Assembly (NCBI RefSeq): GCF_026008515.1
Contig: NZ_BQYM01000008.1
Span: forward strand, 156,858 to 220,857
Length of the DNA stretch: 64,000 nt
DNA from: Hoyosella levis
Lineage (GTDB): Bacteria > Actinomycetota > Actinomycetes > Mycobacteriales > Mycobacteriaceae
Reading direction: 5' to 3'
Of this stretch, positions 41,817 to 49,914 are shown piece after piece. The stretch's first letter is position 1; each line of letters begins with the position of its first letter. The position numbers and the translations under genes were made by a program. The notes under the pieces are model-generated. The model was given only the letters and a program-made list of their open reading frames with translations. It ran no database searches and was not told where the DNA came from.

Positions 41817-42359
41817 ATGACGGTTACGGACCATGACGGCATCGAGGTGCTCGGCACGAGCGACGACCACACCGATCCCGGGCCGCGCGAGACACCCTTG
41901 ACGGACCTCGTGGAGCAGCCCGCCAAGGTCATGCGCATCGGAACGATGATCAAGCAGCTCCTCGAGGAAGTTCGCTCGGCACCGCTGGACGAGGCGAGCA
42001 GGTCGAGGCTGCGCGAGGTCCATGACTCATCGATCCGTGAGCTGCAGGATGGTCTCGCGCCCGAGCTGCGCGAGGAGCTAGACCGCTTGACGCTGCCGTT
42101 CAACGAGGATGTGGTGCCCTCGGACGCGGAGCTGCGCATCGCGCAGGCGCAGCTCGTGGGCTGGCTCGAGGGGGTATTCCACGGGATCCAGACAGCATTG
42201 TTCGCTCAGCAGATGGCGGCGCGGGCGCAGCTCGAGCAGATGCGCCAGGGAGCGCTGCCGCCGGGTATGAGCCTGGGCGGGCTGCAGGAGACCGATCCGC
42301 GCGTGCCTGAGGCGGGCGAGGCGCATCAGAACGGCCACGGCACGGGCCAATACCTGTAG
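41817..42359 (+). CDS. bpa: Bacterial proteasome activator Bpa (PafE)
   Basis: Bpa is an ATP-independent ring that opens the 20S core particle and lets it degrade unfolded proteins without pupylation. The 180 residues are mostly helical (QPAKVMRIGTMIKQLLEEVR, ELRIAQAQLVGWLEG, QQMAARAQLEQM) and end in GQYL, the docking motif that inserts between 20S alpha subunits. ATG 41817 is preferred; ATG 41808 is in frame. It lies before the wzt/glfT1 region, as Rv3780 does. It implies that the organism has a 20S proteasome. Confidence 0.93.
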   Translation: MTVTDHDGIEVLGTSDDHTDPGPRETPLTDLVEQPAKVMRIGTMIKQLLEEVRSAPLDEASRSRLREVHDSSIRELQDGLAPELREELDRLTLPFNEDVVPSDAELRIAQAQLVGWLEGVFHGIQTALFAQQMAARAQLEQMRQGALPPGMSLGGLQETDPRVPEAGEAHQNGHGTGQYL

Positions 42360-42385
42360 GCGAGCGTCGTACCCAGCTCTGGCGG

Positions 42386-42456
42386 AAATTTGCTAGTCAA
42401 TGTCACGTCCGCGGGCGCGTGTCGCAGCGTGTCGCGTGACATTGACGCGCAGATTT
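42386..42456. repeat. Inverted repeat, GTCAATGTCACG family (copy 2)
   Basis: GTCAATGTCACG at 42396-42407 pairs perfectly with CGTGACATTGAC at 42435-42446, extended imperfectly outward by AAATTTGC against GCAGATTT. The loop has GTGTCGC units. It is homologous to 31137-31203 and lies between convergent genes. Confidence 0.85.
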
Positions 42457-42495
42457 TGCGAGATGCACGCGGAGGCCACCACCGCGGGCAGGCCC

Positions 42496-43719
42496 CTACC
42501 CCCTGCCCACTATCCTCCTCGCCCCGCGCTTGACGAGGGGCGGCGCGAGGGCGCGGGCGCGATCGCGCAGGGGAACTGGCGGGTAGAGGGCGTCCGCGAG
42601 GTCGTTCTTGGCCCTAGCGAGCATCTCGACATCGGACGCAGCGAATCCGCCGGACGTGGGCCGCGGCACGGCCTGGGGATCGTCGTCGACGTGCAGCAAC
42701 GTCCACCCAGAGCCGAGGTCGATGAGCGACTGGTGCTTGGTGTCGTAGTAGCCACGCTGGCCGCTGATGGCGATGCCCGATGCCCCTGCCGCAGCGGCGA
42801 TGAGGTGCGGGTGGAAGCGGGTGCTGATCCACGTCTGGCCTGGGCTGGCGGGGAAACCGTTCCGCCAGATCTCGGTGAAGGGCACGAAGAGTGCCCCGCC
42901 GAGGCGGTCCGCGAGCTGGTCGAACACGACGCGGTCGGTGCCGGGGATGGCCTCGATGACGGCGATGTCGCTGCCGGGGGTGCCCCAGTGGTCGAGGAGC
43001 CCGCGAACGAGGGTGGCGAGCCGCTCAGCGCCGTCCTCGCTGCCGGTGAGGTCGGATTGCAGGCACAGCACCGTGCCGCGCCGCGCTGCCTCGGCCGCGG
43101 TGCCCGCGGTGGGCGCGGTGGGCAGTTCGAGCCAGGCGTCGTCGCCGGTGAGGATCGTGCCGTTGAAGCGCGTGGAGGGCTGGTCGCGCACGTCGAAGAC
43201 GTCGAAGTGGCGGGTGGCGCCGGCGATGCGGCCGGCGTCCTCAGCGGGCATGAGCCCTTGCCCGGTGGCGTAGAGGCGCGCCCCGGAGCGTTGCTGGGCG
43301 GACTTCGCGATGTCGAGCAGGTTGTAGTGGTGGGGCCACATCGCGTTGAGGTAGCCACCCCCGAGCAGGTGGATGCTGGAGGCGCGGGCGAGCAGCTCGA
43401 TGCCGTCGACGATGAGGCAGGCGCGGCCCGGTTCCGCGACGACATGGGCGAGGAAGTCCTCGGCCTGCGCGGGCTCCCGCTTGCTGGCCTCGGAGGCGAG
43501 CCGCCAGGCGGTGTCGACGAACATCACATTGGGGTGCAGGCCGTGGAGGAGGATCGATGCCTGGCCGGGGGTGTGGCAGTCGAGCACGACGAGCGAGCGC
43601 GGGCGGCGGCGCGCGAGGTAGCGCAGCCACTGCGCGGCGATCAGCTCATCGCCGTAGTTGGGGTGACCACTGGGCGCGATGAGGTAGACGACATCCTGGC
43701 CCATGTCCGGTTTTGGCAT
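42496..43719 (-). CDS. Polysaccharide pyruvyl transferase family protein
   Basis: The 407 residues show the family pattern: an N-terminal GHPNYGDELIAAQWL, the LLGGGYLNAMW glycine-rich loop, a central GTVLCLQSDL and the C-terminal STRFHPHLIAAAAGASGIAI. Members add ketal pyruvate from phosphoenolpyruvate to sugars of exported glycans. ATG 43719 (MPKPDMGQDVVYL) fits the family start. It is divergent from wzm with 122 bp between, so it may modify a wall polysaccharide. The acceptor is unknown. Confidence 0.82.
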   Translation of the reverse strand: MPKPDMGQDVVYLIAPSGHPNYGDELIAAQWLRYLARRRPRSLVVLDCHTPGQASILLHGLHPNVMFVDTAWRLASEASKREPAQAEDFLAHVVAEPGRACLIVDGIELLARASSIHLLGGGYLNAMWPHHYNLLDIAKSAQQRSGARLYATGQGLMPAEDAGRIAGATRHFDVFDVRDQPSTRFNGTILTGDDAWLELPTAPTAGTAAEAARRGTVLCLQSDLTGSEDGAERLATLVRGLLDHWGTPGSDIAVIEAIPGTDRVVFDQLADRLGGALFVPFTEIWRNGFPASPGQTWISTRFHPHLIAAAAGASGIAISGQRGYYDTKHQSLIDLGSGWTLLHVDDDPQAVPRPTSGGFAASDVEMLARAKNDLADALYPPVPLRDRARALAPPLVKRGARRIVGRG

Positions 43720-43827
43720 GCGACAACCATTACTGCTCAACAGGTCCGGCGCAAATACTGTTGCTGGCCGTGTCCCCCGGTCGAGGCTATCGGCGCGGCA
43801 TCCGCGCGCTGGGACGGGGAGCACGAC

Positions 43828-43833
43828 TAGGCT
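43828..43833 (+). promoter_or_regulatory. -10 element of leaderless wzm promoter
   Basis: TAGGCT is followed by 8 nt and then GTG 43842. Confidence 0.4.
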
Positions 43834-43841
43834 TGTCTCCC

Positions 43842-44741
43842 GTGCCCGACTCAGCAACACAGCCCAGCGGAGGCCACGGCGAGCCGACCGCCCATGCCCT
43901 GCAGGTAGAGGTGCATGAGATCACCTCCGATTCGCGCACGATGCGCCGCGCGATCGAGGACCTGCGCACCGGCCTGGCCCAGCGCGAGCTCTGGTGGGTG
44001 CTGGGCTGGCAGGACATCAAGCAGCGGTATCGACGCTCGGTGATCGGCCCGTTCTGGATCACTATCGCCACCGGCGTGCAGGCCGTCGCCATGGGCCTGC
44101 TGTACTCGGTGCTGCTCGAGGTCGACCTGCGCATGTTCCTGCCGCACGTCACGGTGGGGCTGATCGTGTGGGCGATGATCCAGGGCGCCATCATCGACGG
44201 CGCCGAGGTGTTCATCAAGAACGAGGGGCTGATCAAGTTCCTGCCGTCGGCGCTGAGCGTGCATGTCTACCGGCTGACCTGGCGGTTGCTGCTGTTCTTC
44301 GCGCACAACATGCTGATCTACCTGATCATGCTGGCAGTGTTCCGGCCGCCGCTGGGGTGGCATAGCCTGCTGGCGTTCCCCGCGCTAGTGCTGCTGGTGC
44401 TGAACGTGCTGTGGGTGATCATGTTCTTCGGGATCCTCGCCACCCGCTACCGCGACATCTATCCGATCCTCAACAGCCTGACGTTGCTGATGTTCTTCAT
44501 GACGCCGATCGTGTGGACCACCGAGGGGCTGATCAACCGGGGCGGGGAGGCTGCTGATCGCGCGCGGCTAGTGGAGATCAACCCGCTGTTCCACTACCTG
44601 GAGATCATCCGGGCGCCCATGCTCGGCAACCACGTGGACCTGTACCACTGGGTGATCGTGCTGGGATTCACCGTCGTTGGCTGGGGCATGACCCTGCTGG
44701 CGATGCGCAACTATCGCGCCCGCGTGGCGTACTGGGTCTGA
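43842..44741 (+). CDS. wzm: Galactan ABC exporter permease Wzm
   Basis: Wzm forms the membrane channel that flips lipid-linked galactan, the arabinogalactan precursor. The 299 residues have an amphipathic N-terminal region (RELWWVLGWQDIKQRYRRS), six membrane helices and IGPFWITIATGVQAVAMG, which is typical of ABC-2 polysaccharide permeases. The GTG start is supported by its -10 spacing. It is followed 12 nt later by wzt and then glfT1, matching Rv3781-Rv3783 in content. Confidence 0.93.
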   Translation: MPDSATQPSGGHGEPTAHALQVEVHEITSDSRTMRRAIEDLRTGLAQRELWWVLGWQDIKQRYRRSVIGPFWITIATGVQAVAMGLLYSVLLEVDLRMFLPHVTVGLIVWAMIQGAIIDGAEVFIKNEGLIKFLPSALSVHVYRLTWRLLLFFAHNMLIYLIMLAVFRPPLGWHSLLAFPALVLLVLNVLWVIMFFGILATRYRDIYPILNSLTLLMFFMTPIVWTTEGLINRGGEAADRARLVEINPLFHYLEIIRAPMLGNHVDLYHWVIVLGFTVVGWGMTLLAMRNYRARVAYWV

Positions 44742-44753
44742 GGGAGGAACAGC

Positions 44754-45578
44754 GTGAGCGAGGTCAGGATCGACACCGCCGGGGCGTATGTGGACTTCCC
44801 CATCTTCGACGCGAAGACACGATCTTTGAAGAAGGCCGTGCTCGGCAGGGCCGGCGGCGCGATGAAGCGCAACAACTCCAACGTGATGGTCGTCGAGGCC
44901 CTGCAGGACATCACCATGTCGCTGCGCGAGGGCGACCGGGTAGGGCTCGTCGGGCACAACGGGGCAGGCAAGTCGACGCTGCTGCGACTGCTCGCCGGGA
45001 TCTATGAGCCCACGCGCGGCAAGGCCCGCGTCCAGGGGCGAGTGGCGCCGATCTTCGACCTCGGCGTCGGCATGGATCCGGAGATCTCCGGCTACGAGAA
45101 CATCATCATCCGTGGGCTGTTCCTCGGCATGACCCGCAAGCAAATGCTGGACCGCATGGACGAGATCGCCGACTTCACCGAGCTCGGCGACTACCTGAAC
45201 ATGCCGCTGCGCACCTACTCGACCGGCATGCGGGTGCGGGTGGCGATGGGCGTGGTCACGAGCATCGAGCCGGAGATCCTGCTGCTCGACGAGGGCATCG
45301 GCGCGGTCGACGCGGAGTTCATGCGCAAGGCCCGCCGCAAGCTGGAGGAGCTGGTCTCGCGGTCGGGGATCCTGGTCTTCGCCAGCCACTCCGACGAGTT
45401 CCTCGCGCAGCTCTGCGATACCGCCATGTGGATCGACCATGGCACCATCCGGGAGCGCGGCAGCATCAAGGACGTGCTCACTCACTACAAGGGGCCGGAG
45501 GCGGCCCAGATCGTCGACAAGGTCCGGGCCGATATGGCCATCGAGGACAAGCGCGACGGGATCGAGGAGCACCTGTGA
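44754..45578 (+). CDS. wzt: Galactan ABC exporter ATPase Wzt
   Basis: Wzt energises Wzm. The 274 residues have Walker A GLVGHNGAGKSTLLRLL, the signature-region RTYSTGMRVRVAMG, Walker B EILLLDEGIGAVD and the H-loop FASHS. There is no C-terminal carbohydrate-binding extension, as expected for the mycolata galactan exporter. GTG 44754 has GGGAGGA upstream. The stop overlaps the glfT1 GTG by 4 nt. Confidence 0.94.
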   Translation: MSEVRIDTAGAYVDFPIFDAKTRSLKKAVLGRAGGAMKRNNSNVMVVEALQDITMSLREGDRVGLVGHNGAGKSTLLRLLAGIYEPTRGKARVQGRVAPIFDLGVGMDPEISGYENIIIRGLFLGMTRKQMLDRMDEIADFTELGDYLNMPLRTYSTGMRVRVAMGVVTSIEPEILLLDEGIGAVDAEFMRKARRKLEELVSRSGILVFASHSDEFLAQLCDTAMWIDHGTIRERGSIKDVLTHYKGPEAAQIVDKVRADMAIEDKRDGIEEHL

Positions 45579-46462
45579 CCGAACGCATCATTGCCGTGGT
45601 GGTCACACACCTCAGGCGCGAGCTGCTCGCTGCCTCCCTCAACGTGGTGGCAAGCCAGGATCGGCCGGTGGATCACCTGATCGTGGTGGACAACGCCAAC
45701 GAGCCCGAGGTGCGCGAGCTCGTCGAGTCCCAGCCCATCGAGACCACCTACCTGGGCTCGCAGCGCAACCTCGGCGGCGCGGGAGGATTCGCCCTCGGGA
45801 TGCTGCACGCGCTGGCCCTCGGCGCGGACTGGGTGTGGCTCGCCGACGACGATGGACGGCCCGAGGGGCCCGCCGTGCTGGCCACCCTGCTCGATTGCGC
45901 GGAGCGGAACGGGCTATCCGAGGTATCGCCGGTGGTGTGCAACATCGACGAGCCCGATCGGCTGGCGTTCCCGCTGCGCCGCGGCCTGGTGTGGCGGCGC
46001 TGGCGGCACGAGCTCGGCGACGAGGACCTGCTGCCCGGCATCGCGTCGCTGTTCAACGGCGCGCTGTTCTCCGCCGCCGCCCTCGAATCAGTGGGCGTGC
46101 CCGACCTGCGCCTCTTCGTCCGCGGCGACGAGGTGGATGTGCACCGCCGCCTCGTGCGATCCGGCCTGCCGTTCGGCACCTGCCTGCAGGCCGCGTACCT
46201 GCATCCCGATGGATCCGACGAGTTCAAGCCGATCCTGGGCGGGCGCATGCACACCCAGTACCCGGACAACGAGACCAAGCGATACTTCACCTATCGCAAT
46301 CGTGGCTACCTGCTCTCGCAGCCGGGGATGCGCAAGCTGCTACTCCAGGAGTGGGTGCGGTTCAGCTGGTACTTCCTGGTGAGCAAGCGCGACGTCGCGG
46401 GCTGGCGCGAATGGAACCGGCTGCGCAAGCTCGGGCGCGAGGAGCAGTTCCGGCGGCCTTAG
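45575..46462 (+). CDS. glfT1: Galactofuranosyltransferase GlfT1
   Basis: GlfT1 adds the first two galactofuranose units to the rhamnosyl-GlcNAc-PP-decaprenyl linker. The 295 residues form a GT2 domain with VVVTHLRRELL, IVVDNANEPE, SQRNLGGAGGFALGM and the metal-binding WLADDDGRP at about residues 88-96. An FVRGDEVDVHRRL acceptor loop and HTQYPDNETKRYFTYRNRG follow, as in Rv3782. The GTG start overlaps the wzt stop (GTGA). It is the last gene of the wzm-wzt-glfT1 operon. Confidence 0.95.
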   Translation: MTERIIAVVVTHLRRELLAASLNVVASQDRPVDHLIVVDNANEPEVRELVESQPIETTYLGSQRNLGGAGGFALGMLHALALGADWVWLADDDGRPEGPAVLATLLDCAERNGLSEVSPVVCNIDEPDRLAFPLRRGLVWRRWRHELGDEDLLPGIASLFNGALFSAAALESVGVPDLRLFVRGDEVDVHRRLVRSGLPFGTCLQAAYLHPDGSDEFKPILGGRMHTQYPDNETKRYFTYRNRGYLLSQPGMRKLLLQEWVRFSWYFLVSKRDVAGWREWNRLRKLGREEQFRRP

Positions 46463-46520
46463 CGTGTTTGCCGGGCCGGGCCGGGCCGGGTGCCGCGCCA
46501 GGTGCCAGGTTCCGGGCCGG

Positions 46521-46590
46521 GCAAAAGCACGGGAAACCGTCAAACGCGATAGAAACGGTCCTGGGTTTTCTGCGGCTTCTATCGCGTTTG
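46521..46590. repeat. Inverted repeat, CAAACGCGATAGAA family
   Basis: CAAACGCGATAGAA at 46541-46554 pairs perfectly with TTCTATCGCGTTTG at 46577-46590. The preceding GCAAAAGCACGGGAAACCG (46521-46539) matches the left arms at 59962 and, with changes, 23733. It lies between convergent glfT1 and the DUF418 gene, beside a run of GGGCC units. Confidence 0.85.
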
Positions 46591-46650
46591 GCGCTGCGCA
46601 AGGTCCAGTTGTGGCCAGGCGGGCTGCAACGACCGGCAGCCTCGAAGCCC

Positions 46651-47871
46651 CTACCCCGCTCGCCCGTAGACGCGGCCGCGCAGCAACTTCTCGAACGGCC
46701 CTTGCTTGCCGCCGCGCTCCAGCCAGTACGCCCATGCCGCGATGATCACCCACACGGCGATGGCGTAGGCAGCCATGCTGGCGCTGTGCAGGTGCTCGCC
46801 CAGGCCGAGGCCCCAGGCGGCGAGGATCGGCGCGCACAGGATGGATTGCGCCAGGTAGCAGGACAGGGATCGCTTGCCGACGGCAGTGATGGCGGTGCCG
46901 ACCATGCCCAGGGGCGCCCGTGGTTGCAGCCAGTGCCCGAGCAGCCCGAACAGGGCGACATAGCCGACCCCGCCGGCGAGTCCGGTGCTGAGCTGTACCA
47001 GTTCGATCGCGCCGCGCATCGTCTCGGTCGGCTCCCACGCACCGAGCTTCGCTGATGCCGCGAACGCGCCACCGGCCCACCCCGTCGCGATGCCCGTGAT
47101 GGCGGTGATGCGCAGGAGCCGCAGGTGCTGGCCCGGCTGCTCGAGGATGCGATGGCGTGCCGCCCAGATGCCGAGCAGGATCGCGATGGGGACGGCGAGG
47201 CTGACGATTCCCTGGAGAATGCTCAGAATGCCCCAGAAGACAACGCGCGTCACTGCCGTAGCGAAGTAGTCCGACTCGCCATTCGCGGCTTCGATGATGA
47301 AGTACGGGTTGAAGGATTCAGTCGGCTGGTCCGCGGGCGGCACCATTTGCGCGGTGACCAGAGCCGTCACGGTCAGGAGGATCAGGATGCCGCCACCGAT
47401 CGCGCTCCACAGCAGCAAGGTCCGATCAGCGCGGCGGAGAAACAACCACACCAGGATGAGCCCGACCAGCCCGTAGGCGCCGAGGATGTCGCCGAACCAC
47501 AGCAGCAGCGCATGCACGAAGCCAAAGACGACCAACCACAGGTTGCGGCGCTGGAGCAGGGCGCGCGCGGCCCGCTCGGAGGTTCCCGCGGCGAGCTGCC
47601 GCTGATAGAGCATGACGATGCCATAGCCGAAGAGGAACGCGAACATCGGATAGACGCGCAGGTCAACAGTCGTGATGATGACGGCCTGCGTCACTTGATC
47701 CAGGGTTGACCCCCCGGGAGGATGCGCAGCGAGCCGATCCCCCTCGCGCCCCCAGAGGTACCACGGGGTGTTCGCGATGGCGATGAGCAGCAGCATGAAG
47801 CCGCGGGCGAGGTCAGGGGCGAGCGCTCGTTCGCCGGTGCGGGCGGGACCGCGCGCGAGATCCTTTGCCAT
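46651..47871 (-). CDS. DUF418 family membrane protein
   Basis: The 406 residues contain about ten hydrophobic segments. The N-terminal ALAPDLARGFMLLLIAIANT and the C-terminal region around GKRSLSCYLAQSILCAP match the DUF418 family, which is related to acyltransferase-3/OpgC-like membrane proteins. Its function is not established. ATG 47871 has GGGAGGAG 8 nt upstream. The promoter has a strong TATACT box and a palindrome in the leader. Confidence 0.85.
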   Translation of the reverse strand: MAKDLARGPARTGERALAPDLARGFMLLLIAIANTPWYLWGREGDRLAAHPPGGSTLDQVTQAVIITTVDLRVYPMFAFLFGYGIVMLYQRQLAAGTSERAARALLQRRNLWLVVFGFVHALLLWFGDILGAYGLVGLILVWLFLRRADRTLLLWSAIGGGILILLTVTALVTAQMVPPADQPTESFNPYFIIEAANGESDYFATAVTRVVFWGILSILQGIVSLAVPIAILLGIWAARHRILEQPGQHLRLLRITAITGIATGWAGGAFAASAKLGAWEPTETMRGAIELVQLSTGLAGGVGYVALFGLLGHWLQPRAPLGMVGTAITAVGKRSLSCYLAQSILCAPILAAWGLGLGEHLHSASMAAYAIAVWVIIAAWAYWLERGGKQGPFEKLLRGRVYGRAG

Positions 47872-47890
47872 GACGGCTCCTCCCGGTTTT

Positions 47891-47921
47891 GCGACAGATT
47901 GTCGCGCCTGCCGGGAGTATA
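47891..47921 (-). promoter_or_regulatory. Promoter and palindrome upstream of the DUF418 gene
   Basis: TATACT at 47916-47921 is a near-consensus -10 on the minus strand. Downstream, GCGACA-N3-TGTCGC at 47891-47905 forms a perfect hyphenated palindrome in the leader, a possible operator or hairpin before the ribosome site. Confidence 0.55.
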
Positions 47922-48082
47922 TCGACGCCCCCGGCCCACGGCATCCGCACGCGCGATCGCCTGCTGGCGTGGATCCGTTCCACACGGACGATGTGATGAT
48001 CGCCGCATGTCAACGGCCAATCCACCAGGTAGCTGGCCAGCGAATGACCGGCAGAGCGCAACCTACAGAAAGGATCACTCCT

Positions 48083-48535
48083 GTGACCCGTCCAGCAATA
48101 CTCAATGGCAAGTCCACCGGCCAGATCATCGCCGGTGTCTTTGGTGCCGTGTTCCTTCTCGTCGGGATCCTCGGGTTCATCCCCGGCATCACCACCAACT
48201 ATGACAACCTCGCCTTCGCCGGCCATGGCCATGGCACCGAGCACGCCCAGCTGCTCGGCATCTTCGCCGTCTCCGTGCTGCACAACATCGTGCACCTGCT
48301 GTTCGGCGTGGTCGGTCTCGTCCTGGCCCGCACCGCGGCCGGTGCCCGCTGGTTCCTCCTCGCCGGCGGTGCCGTCTACCTCGTGCTGTGGATCTACGGC
48401 CTGGTCATCGACCTGGACAGCGACTTCAACTTCGTCGGCCTCAACACCGCTGACAACTGGTTGCACTTCGTGCTCGGCGCCGTGATGGTCGGTGCGGGCA
48501 TTGCCGCCACCAAGCTGGACAAGGCCACAAGCTGA
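48083..48535 (+). CDS. DUF4383 family membrane protein
   Basis: The 150 residues have four membrane helices and match DUF4383 proteins: GVFGAVFLLVGILGFIPG, HNIVHLLFGVVGLVLAR and ADNWLHFVLGAVMVGAG. These are widespread in actinobacteria with no known function. GTG 48083 is preceded by AAAGGA. It is followed by a strong hairpin shared with the convergent glycosyltransferase gene. Confidence 0.88.
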   Translation: MTRPAILNGKSTGQIIAGVFGAVFLLVGILGFIPGITTNYDNLAFAGHGHGTEHAQLLGIFAVSVLHNIVHLLFGVVGLVLARTAAGARWFLLAGGAVYLVLWIYGLVIDLDSDFNFVGLNTADNWLHFVLGAVMVGAGIAATKLDKATS

Positions 48536-48547
48536 CCCAGCAGGACT

Positions 48548-48588
48548 CGACCGGGGCCCCTCGCATGATCTGCGTGGGGCCCCGGTCG
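48548..48588. terminator. Bidirectional hairpin terminator
   Basis: CGACCGGGGCCCC at 48548-48560 pairs perfectly with GGGGCCCCGGTCG at 48576-48588, with an inner CGCA/TGCG stem. It lies between the convergent DUF4383 and glycosyltransferase genes. No T tract is present on either side. Confidence 0.7.
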
Positions 48589-48596
48589 TGCCACTC

Positions 48597-49718
48597 CTAG
48601 TTCGGTACCGCGATGCCCAGGTCGGACAGCAGCGCCGCGAGCTGGGCCGCGGTCCTGCGGGGGCTGAACCGGTCCTCGTACAGCGCTCGCATCCGTTGCC
48701 CCGACTCCCGGATGCGCTCCGGCTCGAGAAGGCCCGAGAGCTCGCCCTGATCCTCCCAGTCCCGCACCGCGAGAATCGCGTCGCGGGCGTACTCACTGAT
48801 CGCAGGGGTAGGTGTAGCCAGCACGGCGCAGCCCGCGACCGCCGCGTCCACGAGCTTCGCTGGCAGTTGCGAGGCCGTGATGGCTACGTCCTCCTCCGAG
48901 GGGATGACCAGCACATCGATCAACGCGTAGGCCTCAGGGAGCGGGGTGTCCGGATCGATGAGGGTCCAGCGGTCGGCAACATCGCCGGGGATCGACACCC
49001 CGTGCTGGCGGTAGATCACCCCGTGGATGCGCGGATCATGCCGAGTCAGGGCGATCAAGCGGTCGAGACGCTTGTGCTGGCGGACCGTGCCCAGGAATCC
49101 GGCACGGATGCGATCGGCAGTGGCACTGGTACCCGTCGGGCCATCGGGGAAGTTCTCCCGCGTGTGCGGAATGATGCGCGTGGGGCAGCGGGAGTCGCCA
49201 TACTGCCGCGCGAGCACGCCCGCGAGATGCTCGCTGACCGCGGTCACGGCATCCGCTCGCTCAAGCACGGCCCGCTGGCTGCGCGCTGTGCCCGATGGGC
49301 TGTGCTTGATCAGGGGAAACAGCAGGATCTTGCCGAGAACGCCCTGATCGCGCACGGCGTCGGAAAGCGCCCGCTCATCGTCGCTGAAGTCCGCGATCAC
49401 CACGGCGGATGATCCTTCGAGCGCACTCGCGATGCGGTCGAGCGGCCATCGCCCCTTGCACAGCCACACCACCACCGGGCGGTCCCGCGCATCCCTGTCG
49501 ATGCGCCGGGCAAGATCGTCGATCTCTTTCTTCCCGAACACGTGAACATCGAAGGGGTACTTCGAGGCACCGACCCACAGGGCACCGGTGCGGAACGCGT
49601 GGATCTCGACGTCGGCGATCTCGCGCGCGGCGAGCCCGTGGCTCAGGGCCCTGGTGAGCGAGTTGTTCGATGACGAGAACCCGACGATGTGGACCTTCAG
49701 GCCCCGCGGATCGTTCAT
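48597..49718 (-). CDS. Glycosyltransferase (GT4-like)
   Basis: The 373 residues have a GT-B layout. The N-terminal domain contains LKVHIVGFSSSNNSLTRALS and the AVTAVSEHLAGVLARQ interdomain segment. The C-terminal domain has AGFLGTVRQHKRLDRLI, PEAYALIDVLVIPSE and LPAKLVDAAVAGCAVLAT, typical of GT4 nucleotide-sugar sites. ATG 49718 has GGAGGG upstream. Donor and acceptor are unknown. It is divergent from an ArnA-like sugar-nucleotide gene and may use its product. Confidence 0.78.
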   Translation of the reverse strand: MNDPRGLKVHIVGFSSSNNSLTRALSHGLAAREIADVEIHAFRTGALWVGASKYPFDVHVFGKKEIDDLARRIDRDARDRPVVVWLCKGRWPLDRIASALEGSSAVVIADFSDDERALSDAVRDQGVLGKILLFPLIKHSPSGTARSQRAVLERADAVTAVSEHLAGVLARQYGDSRCPTRIIPHTRENFPDGPTGTSATADRIRAGFLGTVRQHKRLDRLIALTRHDPRIHGVIYRQHGVSIPGDVADRWTLIDPDTPLPEAYALIDVLVIPSEEDVAITASQLPAKLVDAAVAGCAVLATPTPAISEYARDAILAVRDWEDQGELSGLLEPERIRESGQRMRALYEDRFSPRRTAAQLAALLSDLGIAVPN

Positions 49719-49914
49719 GGGGCGAATCCCTCCTGCCATGCCAGCCGCGGCGAAGTCGCCGCTGCCAGCGGACTCTGCCACAACCCCCGGCGCGACACTC
49801 CGCACAAAGCTCCGCAACCTGCCACAACGTTACAAAAGCGGCAGAATGCCCGATATGGCACAAGGACCGGCTGCCAGGACGCATCGGCTCGCGAAGCAGG
49901 AGGCATCGATCACC

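Noticed and set aside
46470..46525. GGGCC tandem run after glfT1 as a separate repeat element
   Set aside because: It is a short low-complexity GC run next to the inverted repeat, with no structure or homology elsewhere in the window.
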